DNA from: Alphaproteobacteria bacterium
Lineage (GTDB): Bacteria; Pseudomonadota; Alphaproteobacteria; Rhizobiales; Rhizobiaceae
DNA length: 11,307 bases
Assembly (NCBI GenBank): GCA_030428345.1
Contig: JAUIBM010000036.1
Location: 1-11,307, forward strand
Direction of reading: 5' to 3'
The stretch's first letter is position 1. Every line of letters starts with the position of its first letter. A model generated the notes under the pieces. The model did no database searches. It had not been told where the DNA came from and saw only the letters and a list, made by a program, of their open reading frames with translations. Positions 1 to 6,491 of the stretch are shown here, one piece after another. The translations under genes and the position numbers were made by a program.

Positions 1-2212
1 CTCTCTGAGCATGGTGGTCGCGCCGTTCATCCTGTACACGCGCACCGCCGATCCGGCGCAGCTGTATTTTGCGGTGCTCCTGCTGTTCTTCGGCGCCTTG
101 CGCCTGGTCGACGGGATGATGTTCCACGCCGCGCAGGTCAAGCCGATGACGATCGCGGAAGTGCGGCACTGGGAACTGCGCTATGCAACGCTTGGCGCGC
201 TCTATGTCGGCGCGCTTGGAATGTGGTGCTTCGTCGGTTTCGCCACCAGTTCCGACGAATTCGTGCACCAGATGAGCGTGATCATCACGCTTTCCTATCT
301 TATCGGCATTCTGGGCCGCAATTTCTCCAGCGCGAAGGTCGTGCTGAGCCAGACCCTGACCGCTGCCTTTTCGCTCATTTTCGGAACGGCGCTTTTCGGC
401 GGGATCTACGATTTCCTCCTCGGGGTCCTGCTCATTCCCCTGTTCTTCACGATATGGGCGATGTCGCGCAACCTGCGCGGCATGCTGTTCAACGCGGTGC
501 TGACCGCAATGGACAACAAGACCATCGCCGACCGCTTCGAGATCGCGCTGCGCAATGTTTCGCACGGCCTGGCGATGATCGATTCCGAGGGGCGCTTCGT
601 CGTCGTCAATCCGCGGTTTGCCGCGCTGGTGGGCCTGCCCGAGGATTCGGACATGATGAACCAGACGATCGACTGCATTCCCGATGTCGAGGCGAAAACC
701 GAATATGCCGGCGGCAAGGCGAAATTGCTGCGCGATGTCCTGCTTGAATGCCTGCGTCTTGGTCGGGCGACGGCCTTCAAGCATGTGCTTGTCGACGGAA
801 CCGTTGTCGAAGCGGTCTTCAACCCGATGGTCGACGATGGCGGCGTCGTGGTGCTGGAGGACATCACCGAGCGTGTTACGGCGGAAGAGGAAATCCGCAT
901 CCTGGCGAGCTTCGATCCGCTGACCCATCTGCCCAATCGGCGCTTCTTCATGAACGAGGTCAACCGGCTGCTTGGCGGCGTCGACGGGCTTGACCCCTGC
1001 ACGGTTCTCTTCGTCGATCTCGACAATTTCAAGGACGTCAACGACACGCTCGGGCATGCGATCGGCGACAAGCTGCTGTGCTCGATCGCGCTGCGCATGC
1101 GCTCCCGCATGCCGGAAAAGGGCATGGTCTGCCGCTTCGGCGGAGACGAGTTCGTGATCGTCGTTCCCGGCAAGATGCGCCGCCGTGACTGCAAGGCGCT
1201 GGCCGAGAAGCTGATATCCGAGATTTCCAAGCCCATGACGATCGACGGACATCAATTGACCGTCGGCGCCAGCATCGGCATCGCCCAGTGCCCGGTCAAC
1301 GGCAAGGACTACAACCATCTGCTCAAGGTCTCCGATGTCGCGCTCTATGATGCAAAGGCGCGTGGCCGGGGTTGTTATTCATTCTATACTGACGAACTGG
1401 GCGATATCATTCGCGATCGACGCTCGCTGGAGAACGATCTGCGCCGGGCGATAGATCGCGGCCAGTTGCAGTTGCACTATCAGCCGCTTGTCGACATGAA
1501 GCGCAACAAGATCACGACCTGCGAGGCGCTCCTGCGGTGGAACCATCCGGATCGCGGGGCGATTTCGCCGGCGGTCTTCATACCGGTCGCAGAGGAAATC
1601 GGGATCATTTCGCAGATCGGCCAGTTCGTGCTGGAAGAGGCGACGCGCCAATGCACCACCTGGCCGTCTGACGTCTCGGTCGCCGTCAACGTGTCCTCAC
1701 TGCAGTTCCAGCAATCGGACGTGTGCTCGGTCATCGCGGAGGCGCTTGAGCATAGCGGCCTCGACGCATCCCGCCTGGAGGTCGAGGTTACCGAATCGGC
1801 CATGCTGGACAATGTGGCCGAGACGACCACCACGCTGTCGCGGCTCGCCAAGACCGGCGTTCGGATTTCGCTCGACGATTTCGGCACGGGCTTTTCCTCG
1901 CTGAGCTATCTGCACACCCTGCCGTTGGACAAGGTGAAGATCGACCGTTCGTTCATCGAGAACATCCACGACGATCCGCGTTCTCTGGTGCTGCTTTCGG
2001 GCGTGGCTCATCTGGCCAACGAACTCGGCCTGGCCGTCGTCATCGAAGGGGTGGAGACGGCGGAGCAGATGCATCTGCTGTGCGAGAAGGTGCATGTCGA
2101 CGAGATGCAGGGCTATCTCTTCGGACGCGCCATGCCAACCGGCGACATATGCGAGTTGCTGCAGGCTCAGCGCGCCAAGCCGGCAGAAAAGCGCATCCGC
2201 TTCGCTAGCTGA
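1..2212 (+). CDS. Membrane PAS-GGDEF-EAL c-di-GMP synthase/phosphodiesterase, 5' partial
   Basis: This is a dual-domain cyclic-di-GMP enzyme at the inner membrane. Residues are numbered from the ATG at 11. Residues about 16-150 hold four or five hydrophobic segments, 173-290 look like a PAS sensor, 300-460 are a GGDEF domain and 470-720 an EAL domain. The GGDEF motif is intact (377-381), as are the upstream metal and substrate residues (D336, D338, N344). The product-inhibition site RxxD is absent: the equivalent residues read PEKG (368-371). The EAL domain keeps EALLRW (505-510), N560, E595, DDFGTG (622-627), K643, EGVE (679-682) and QGY (700-702), so phosphodiesterase activity is expected. 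The frame stays open to the left edge, and the ATG at 11 falls inside or just before the first hydrophobic stretch with no clear ribosome site, so the true start probably lies upstream. Which activity dominates cannot be read from sequence. Confidence 0.93.
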   Translation, partial: SLSMVVAPFILYTRTADPAQLYFAVLLLFFGALRLVDGMMFHAAQVKPMTIAEVRHWELRYATLGALYVGALGMWCFVGFATSSDEFVHQMSVIITLSYLIGILGRNFSSAKVVLSQTLTAAFSLIFGTALFGGIYDFLLGVLLIPLFFTIWAMSRNLRGMLFNAVLTAMDNKTIADRFEIALRNVSHGLAMIDSEGRFVVVNPRFAALVGLPEDSDMMNQTIDCIPDVEAKTEYAGGKAKLLRDVLLECLRLGRATAFKHVLVDGTVVEAVFNPMVDDGGVVVLEDITERVTAEEEIRILASFDPLTHLPNRRFFMNEVNRLLGGVDGLDPCTVLFVDLDNFKDVNDTLGHAIGDKLLCSIALRMRSRMPEKGMVCRFGGDEFVIVVPGKMRRRDCKALAEKLISEISKPMTIDGHQLTVGASIGIAQCPVNGKDYNHLLKVSDVALYDAKARGRGCYSFYTDELGDIIRDRRSLENDLRRAIDRGQLQLHYQPLVDMKRNKITTCEALLRWNHPDRGAISPAVFIPVAEEIGIISQIGQFVLEEATRQCTTWPSDVSVAVNVSSLQFQQSDVCSVIAEALEHSGLDASRLEVEVTESAMLDNVAETTTTLSRLAKTGVRISLDDFGTGFSSLSYLHTLPLDKVKIDRSFIENIHDDPRSLVLLSGVAHLANELGLAVVIEGVETAEQMHLLCEKVHVDEMQGYLFGRAMPTGDICELLQAQRAKPAEKRIRFAS

Positions 2213-2221
2213 GGCGGCCAG

Positions 2222-2258
2222 AGCCGGCGCCTGATCGCGCCGCTCATATTCCTGATTC
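2222..2258 (+). terminator. Possible terminator after the GGDEF-EAL gene
   Basis: Ten bases after the TGA stop, GGCGC (2226-2230) pairs with GCGCC (2237-2241) around a 6-nt loop. The stem is extended by AGC/GCT (2222-2224 with 2242-2244) past one bulged C. The following stretch (2245-2262) is pyrimidine- and T-rich but has no unbroken T run. It is a modest intrinsic terminator at best, and its position is the main support. Confidence 0.35.
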
Positions 2259-2445
2259 TTCTCTCGTATCCGCCCGGTCAGTTGCCGCCACGACAAGCCC
2301 GGCCGGCATTCGGCGCGCGCCTAATCCTCTCCCCTGCAAGACAACCGACGCCATTCTGCTTTTCGCGAATGCGCTCGCACGCACTCGCGGCATCCTGCCC
2401 TGTCCGGAGTGCGTCCTGACGGCGGCCGCGCGGTAACCAATTCAA

Positions 2446-2453
2446 TTAACCAT
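2446..2453 (+). promoter_or_regulatory. CtrA half-site TTAACCAT
   Basis: The 8-mer TTAACCAT matches the known CtrA half-site of alphaproteobacteria. It lies 57 bp upstream of the start of the full CtrA box, in the same promoter region. A single 8-mer in AT-rich DNA is weak alone; the neighbouring full box raises its credibility. Confidence 0.4.
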
Positions 2454-2509
2454 AGATAAGTCTAATTTGAACGAATTGCCGCATACGCCGCCGGTTGTCT
2501 TTACAACGG

Positions 2510-2524
2510 TTAACAAACCATTAA
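2510..2524 (+). promoter_or_regulatory. CtrA box TTAA-N7-TTAA
   Basis: The sequence shows TTAA (2510-2513), seven bases (2514-2520) and TTAA (2521-2524), an exact match to the CtrA response-regulator consensus. The second TTAA sits where a -35 element would be: with a 17-bp spacer from 2521-2526 a candidate -10 (CTAATT, 2544-2549) follows, and the start codon is 23 bp further on. CtrA-activated promoters typically have the box overlapping -35, so activation of the acyltransferase gene is the natural reading. This is inference from position; the factor itself is not encoded here. Confidence 0.6.
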
Positions 2525-2543
2525 CGTGATCCTTACATTCGGA

Positions 2544-2549
2544 CTAATT
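2544..2549 (+). promoter_or_regulatory. Candidate -10 element of the acyltransferase gene
   Basis: CTAATT lies 17 bp after the TTAACG at 2521-2526 that overlaps the CtrA box. The predicted transcription start near 2556 would leave a short leader of about 16 nt that still includes the ribosome-binding site. The hexamer is not a strong TATAAT match, as expected for an activator-dependent promoter. Confidence 0.35.
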
Positions 2550-2558
2550 GGGGTAGCC

Positions 2559-2565
2559 GGAAGGA
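2559..2565 (+). promoter_or_regulatory. Ribosome-binding site fixing the acyltransferase start
   Basis: GGAAGGA ends 6 nt before the ATG at 2572, an ideal Shine-Dalgarno spacing, and supports that start codon. Confidence 0.7.
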
Positions 2566-2571
2566 ACGGAA

Positions 2572-3300
2572 ATGGGTGTCAATATAGTTCAGTCCAGGTC
2601 GAGTTTTGACCTGCGCCTTTGCGACTACAGGCCAGAAATCGAATATCAGGTTGCATCTTCTCCGGAACTTCAGGAAGAAATATTCAAATTTCGTTACAAA
2701 GCCTATCGACGCGAAAACGTGATTCGCGAAAATCCGGAAGGTATTTTTACGGATTACTATGATACATTGGAAAATTGCTGGATCTTTGGAATCCACAGCA
2801 ACGAAGAGCTGGTCAGTTCAATTCGAGTTCATGTAATTTCGCCAGAGTTCCGCAGAGGTCCGGCGCTGGATGTGTTTCCCGATATCGTTACGCCCATGCT
2901 GGATGCTGGCGACGTACTGGTCGATCCGACCCGTTTTGTAACCAGCCACAATGCAATTTTGCGGATTCCGGAACTGGTCTATGTGACGTTGCGCGTGCCA
3001 TCTATGGCCTCGCTCGCCTTCAATGCGCGCTATTGCCTGGTGACCGTGCGTGAGGAGCACATTCGCTTCTACAAGCGGGTGCTCAACGCAACCCAGCTTT
3101 GCGAGCCGCGCCCCTATCCGGAGTTGATGTACCATATCTGCGCGATGCGGGTGGATATCGCCCAGATGCGCGACGAACTGGCGAAGCGCCATTCGGCGTT
3201 CCAGACGCCGCTGAGCGAATGGCGGCACATGTTCGAGCGGCCCGGTCCGGTCGTGCCACCCGAACTCGACGCGCCGCCACTGGCGCCGCTGATCAACTGA
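2572..3300 (+). CDS. LuxI/FeeM-type N-acyltransferase (GNAT fold), possible autoinducer or N-acyl amino acid synthase
   Basis: The 242-residue protein resembles the acyl-ACP-using superfamily that unites LuxI-type acyl-homoserine-lactone synthases and FeeM-type N-acyl amino acid synthases. Visible landmarks are FRYKAYR (40-46), the acidic pair D61-x-x-D64, SSIRVHV (83-89), DPTRF (118-122) and HIRFY (163-167). The D-x-x-D pair and its 21-residue spacing to R85 match the conserved D45/D48/R69 arrangement of LuxI; R41 would match R24 within one residue. The rest resembles the FeeM branch more than classical LuxI. The C-terminal 25 residues are proline-rich and probably disordered. There is no signal peptide, so the enzyme should be cytoplasmic. 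It stands alone behind a CtrA box, with no luxR beside it. The 5' portion is AT-rich, unlike the 3' portion. The product is unknown: acyl-homoserine lactone, acyl amino acid or another acyl amide are all possible. Confidence 0.75.
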   Translation: MGVNIVQSRSSFDLRLCDYRPEIEYQVASSPELQEEIFKFRYKAYRRENVIRENPEGIFTDYYDTLENCWIFGIHSNEELVSSIRVHVISPEFRRGPALDVFPDIVTPMLDAGDVLVDPTRFVTSHNAILRIPELVYVTLRVPSMASLAFNARYCLVTVREEHIRFYKRVLNATQLCEPRPYPELMYHICAMRVDIAQMRDELAKRHSAFQTPLSEWRHMFERPGPVVPPELDAPPLAPLIN

Positions 3301-3308
3301 CTGCGGCG

Positions 3309-3347
3309 GCAGGCTGCGCCCCGCTCTTCGTGGGGCGTCGGGCCTGC
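3309..3347. terminator. Nested hairpin, probable bidirectional terminator
   Basis: Between the convergent acyltransferase gene and betA, an outer stem GCAGGC/GCCTGC (3309-3314 with 3342-3347) encloses an inner stem CGCCCCGC/GTGGGGCG (3317-3324 with 3330-3337, one G-T pair) with the loop TCTTC. The structure fills almost the whole 46-bp gap and its last base is the first base of the betA stop codon on the plus strand. It has no T run on either side, so it may end transcription inefficiently or act as an mRNA 3' end stabiliser for both genes. Confidence 0.5.
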
Positions 3348-5023
3348 TACCGGTCGCTCTCGCGCCAGCGAGGATTGATCCAGGGTTCGAGATTGGAACG
3401 CGGCAGCGGCTCGCGCTCCAGGATGAGATCGGACGCCTTCTCGCCGACCATGATCGACGGGGCGTTTAGATTGCCATTGGTGATGCGCGGGAAGATCGAG
3501 CTGTCGGCGACGCGCAGCGCGTCGACGCCGATCACCCGCAATTGCGGATCGACCACGGCAAGCCGGTCGGCGGCGTCGCCCATACGGCAGGTGCCGCAGG
3601 GATGATAGGCGCTCTCGACATGGTCGCGGATATGGGCGTCCAGTTCGTCATCGCTCTGCACCTGTTTACCGGGCGAGATTTCAGAACCGCGATAGGGATC
3701 GAAGGCCGGCTGCGCGAAAATCTCGCGAGTCAGGCGAATGCAGTGGCGGAAATCCGACCAGTCGTCGGCGTGACTCATATAGTTGAACAGGATCGACGGG
3801 TTTTCGCGCGGATCGGCGCTTCTGAGCCGGACATGGCCGCGCGATCTGGAGCGCATCGGGCCGACATGGGCCTGGAACCCGTGCGCCTTGGCCGCGGCCT
3901 TGCCGTCATATCGTATCGCCACCGGCAGGAAGTGGAACTGGATGTCGGGATATTCGACGCCGGGAGCCGAACGCACGAATGCGGCGCTCTCGAAATGATT
4001 GGTCGCCCCGTCGCCGGTCTTGAGCAAGAGCCATTCCAGCCCGATTCGTGCCTTGGAAAGCAGCCCGAGCTTGGAATAGAGCGTGATCGGCAGCAGCGAC
4101 TCGTTCTGGATGTAGAGTTCGAGATGGTCCTGCAGATTGGCGCCGACGCCCGGCCGATCGGCGATGACGGGAATCCGGTGTTCGGCAAGGTGGGCGGCCG
4201 GGCCTATGCCCGAGAGCATCAGCAATTTTGGCGAGTTGATCGACGAAGCCGCCAGGATCACCTCCCGGCGCGCGGTGACTATCTCGCGCCGGTCGCCGCG
4301 TGCGATTTCCACGCCGACCGCTCGGCCGTTCTCGATGACGACGCGGGTGGCGAGGCCGCGCAACATCGTCAGATTGGGACGCCTGAGCGCAGGCTTGAGA
4401 TAGGCGTTGGCCGTGGACCAGCGCCGGCCGCGCCAGACCGTCTGCTCCATCGCGCCGAAGCCTTCCTGCTTGAGGCCGTTATAGTCTTCCGTGAGTTCGA
4501 ATCCCGCCTGCCGGCCTGCCTCGACAAAGGCGTGGTAGAGCGGATTGGCGCGCCGCCCGCGCGTCACATGCATCGGCCCGTCCGTGCCACGCACGCCTTC
4601 CTCGCCGCCATGTGACGTTTCCATGCGCCGGAAATAGGGAGCGACATCGGCCCAGGACCAGCCCTTTGCGCCTGCTTCCTCCCAATGATCGAAATCGCGG
4701 GCATGCCCGCGCACATAGACCATGCCATTGATCGAGGAGGAGCCGCCGACCACCTTGCCGCGCGGCGTGGCGAGGACCCGTCTTCCCAGATGCGGTTCCG
4801 GCTCGCTCTTCATGCCCCAGTCATAAAGCGCCATGTTCATCGGGTAGGAGAGGGCGGCCGGCATCTGGATCAGCGGGCCGATGTCGGAGCCCCCGAACTC
4901 GATCACGATCACCGAGTTGCGGCCGTCTTCCGACAGCCGGGCCGCCATCGCGGCGCCAGCCGAGCCGGAGCCGACAATGATGAAATCGGCCGAATGGGGG
5001 GAAGGCAATGCGCCGCCGCTCAT
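3347..5023 (-). CDS. betA: Choline dehydrogenase (GMC flavoprotein)
   Basis: This FAD enzyme oxidises choline to betaine aldehyde, the first step to glycine betaine, and passes electrons to the respiratory chain at the membrane. The 558-residue chain has the FAD-binding GSGSAG (18-23), the GMC signature region GGSSSINGMVYVRG (93-106), the second GMC stretch SSINSPKLLMLSGIGP (260-275), the C-terminal active-site block AYHPCGTCRMG (472-482, H474 as catalytic His) and TNGNLNAPSIM (515-525, N517/N519). Length and motifs are normal for BetA. I chose the ATG at 5023 because AGGAGG lies 5 nt upstream and family proteins start just before the FAD motif; an ATG at 5059 would add 12 residues and overlap betB. 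It is the third gene of betI-betB-betA, 13 bp behind betB. An alcohol dehydrogenase of the same family is the only alternative, made unlikely by context. Confidence 0.95.
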   Translation of the reverse strand: MSGGALPSPHSADFIIVGSGSAGAAMAARLSEDGRNSVIVIEFGGSDIGPLIQMPAALSYPMNMALYDWGMKSEPEPHLGRRVLATPRGKVVGGSSSINGMVYVRGHARDFDHWEEAGAKGWSWADVAPYFRRMETSHGGEEGVRGTDGPMHVTRGRRANPLYHAFVEAGRQAGFELTEDYNGLKQEGFGAMEQTVWRGRRWSTANAYLKPALRRPNLTMLRGLATRVVIENGRAVGVEIARGDRREIVTARREVILAASSINSPKLLMLSGIGPAAHLAEHRIPVIADRPGVGANLQDHLELYIQNESLLPITLYSKLGLLSKARIGLEWLLLKTGDGATNHFESAAFVRSAPGVEYPDIQFHFLPVAIRYDGKAAAKAHGFQAHVGPMRSRSRGHVRLRSADPRENPSILFNYMSHADDWSDFRHCIRLTREIFAQPAFDPYRGSEISPGKQVQSDDELDAHIRDHVESAYHPCGTCRMGDAADRLAVVDPQLRVIGVDALRVADSSIFPRITNGNLNAPSIMVGEKASDLILEREPLPRSNLEPWINPRWRESDR

Positions 5024-5028
5024 GGACG

Positions 5029-5034
5029 CCTCCT
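5029..5034 (-). promoter_or_regulatory. Perfect Shine-Dalgarno of betA
   Basis: AGGAGG on the minus strand, 5 nt before the ATG at 5023, lies in the 13-bp betB-betA gap. It decides the betA start in favour of 5023 over the in-frame upstream ATG at 5059, which would lie inside betB. Confidence 0.8.
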
Positions 5035-5036
5035 GA

Positions 5037-6491
5037 TCAATAGGGATATTGCGGCGCATTCATCGCCACATAGACGCTCTTGACCTGGCTGTAGGCGTCC
5101 ATGGCCCAGCGTCCGTTTTCGCGGCCCATGCCCGATCGCTTGTATCCGCCGAAGGGAAGTTCGACCGGGGTGATGTTATAGGTGTTGATCCAGCAGGAGC
5201 CGGCCTGCAGACGCGCCATCATCCGGTGGGCGCGCGATAGATCCCTGGTGTACACGCCCGCCGAAAGGCCGAATCCGGTCGCGTTCGCCCGGGCGGTGAC
5301 GTCGTCCTCGTCGCTGAAGCCGAGCAGCGTCAGCACGGGGCCGAATATCTCCTCACGGGCGATGATTGCGTCGTCCGTCGCGGCGAAAATCGTCGGCTCG
5401 ACCCAATAGCCGCCCTCGAAACCGCTGACCCTCGGTGTGCCGCCGCCATGAAGCAGCTTCGCCTCGCCGCGTCCTATGCCGATATAGCGATTGACCTTTT
5501 CCAGGTGCTCGGCGGATACCAGCGGGCCGATCTGGGTAGCCTCGTCCATCGGGTCGCCGATTTTCAGCGCATGGGTGCGCGCCAGGAGCCGCTCGATGAA
5601 CGCTTCCCTCACCGCGTCGTGGACGAAGACGCGCGTGCCGTTGGAGCAGACCTGGCCTGTCGAGTAGAAATTGGCGACCATCGCGCCCCCGACGGCAGAA
5701 TCGATGTCGGCGTCCTCGAAGACGATCAATGGCGACTTGCCGCCCAGTTCGAGCGTCACATGCTTGAGCGATGGCGCTGCGCCTTGAAGGATCTTGACGC
5801 CGGTGGCGGTTTCGCCGGTCAGCGAGACCTTGGCGATGTCGGGATGGGCGACGAGCGCCGCGCCGATGCGGCCATCCCCCTGCAATATGTTGAACACGCC
5901 GTCGGGCAGTCCTGCGTCCTTGAAGGCGCGGGCGAGTTCAAGCGCGCTCAGCGGGGTCGTTTCCGCCGGCTTGAAGATGAAGGCGTTGCCACAGGCCAGC
6001 GCCGGCGCGGATTTCCAGCAGGCGATCTGCAATGGGTAGTTCCACGCGCCGATGCCCGCGCAAACGCCAAGCGGTTCGCGCCGGGTATAGCCCCAATCGC
6101 CTTCCTCGCCCGAAAATCCGACGAATTCGCCGGTCATCGTCGCCGCCTGCGCCGCGAAATAGTCGAGGCAATCCGCGCCGGAGGTCACGTCCACCGCCAG
6201 CGTCTCCTGCAGGGGCTTGCCGGTGTCCAGGGTCTCGAGGCGCGCGATCTGCGGCAGCCGCTCGCGCAGCAGGCGCGCCGTCGCCGAGAGGATGCGGGCG
6301 CGTTCGGCCGGCGGTGTCCTGCGCCAGATCTCATATCCGCAGCGAGCCGCCTCCACAGCCGCCCCCTCGCCGGTGGCGGGATAGACGACGGGGCAAGGCT
6401 CGCCCGCGCCCGCGACGAAACGGCCGCCAATGAAATTTCCCGTCTTTTCGATGCGGGCCAGCGTTTCCGCGATGCTTGCGTCCATCCTCAT
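5037..6491 (-). CDS. betB: Betaine aldehyde dehydrogenase
   Basis: This NAD(P)-dependent aldehyde dehydrogenase converts betaine aldehyde to glycine betaine in the cytoplasm. The 484-residue protein carries the oxyanion-hole Asn in GAWNYP (N151), the cofactor lysine in FKPAE (K174), the general base in LELGG (E248) and the nucleophile in GQVCSNGTR (C282). YTRREPLGVCAGIGAWNYP-like wording and the PFGGYKRSG block are typical of BetB. The region after YPATGE (37-42) is about 13 residues shorter than in E. coli BetB: the strand and turn that normally follow are missing, and the chain goes almost directly into the helix ending GYEIW (52-56). The ATG at 6491 overlaps the betI stop as ATGA; an ATG at 6485 (residue 3) has a better-spaced AAGGA and is equally possible. 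It is co-transcribed with betI and betA. Confidence 0.95.
   Translation of the reverse strand: MRMDASIAETLARIEKTGNFIGGRFVAGAGEPCPVVYPATGEGAAVEAARCGYEIWRRTPPAERARILSATARLLRERLPQIARLETLDTGKPLQETLAVDVTSGADCLDYFAAQAATMTGEFVGFSGEEGDWGYTRREPLGVCAGIGAWNYPLQIACWKSAPALACGNAFIFKPAETTPLSALELARAFKDAGLPDGVFNILQGDGRIGAALVAHPDIAKVSLTGETATGVKILQGAAPSLKHVTLELGGKSPLIVFEDADIDSAVGGAMVANFYSTGQVCSNGTRVFVHDAVREAFIERLLARTHALKIGDPMDEATQIGPLVSAEHLEKVNRYIGIGRGEAKLLHGGGTPRVSGFEGGYWVEPTIFAATDDAIIAREEIFGPVLTLLGFSDEDDVTARANATGFGLSAGVYTRDLSRAHRMMARLQAGSCWINTYNITPVELPFGGYKRSGMGRENGRWAMDAYSQVKSVYVAMNAPQYPY

Larger units (their letters stand above)
2213..2571. other. 359-bp intergenic region between the GGDEF-EAL and acyltransferase genes
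   Basis: I see no coding frame with a credible start in this gap. The left part is GC-rich and carries the possible terminator. From about 2430 the base composition becomes AT-rich and the region looks like a promoter: a CtrA half-site (2446-2453), a short inverted repeat (2494-2507), a full CtrA box (2510-2524), a candidate -10 and a ribosome-binding site. Confidence 0.7.

Noticed and set aside
2533..2796. 87-codon open frame on the minus strand across the acyltransferase promoter and 5' end
   Set aside because: It covers the CtrA box region and is antisense to the conserved N-terminal motifs of the acyltransferase. It has no homology that I recognise.
3542..4615. 357-codon open frame on the plus strand opposite betA
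   Set aside because: Shadow of betA; no recognisable domain and no ribosome-binding site that I can see.
5024..5059. Upstream ATG at 5059 as the betA start
   Set aside because: It would overlap the 3' end of betB by 23 bp and lacks the AGGAGG that precedes the ATG at 5023.
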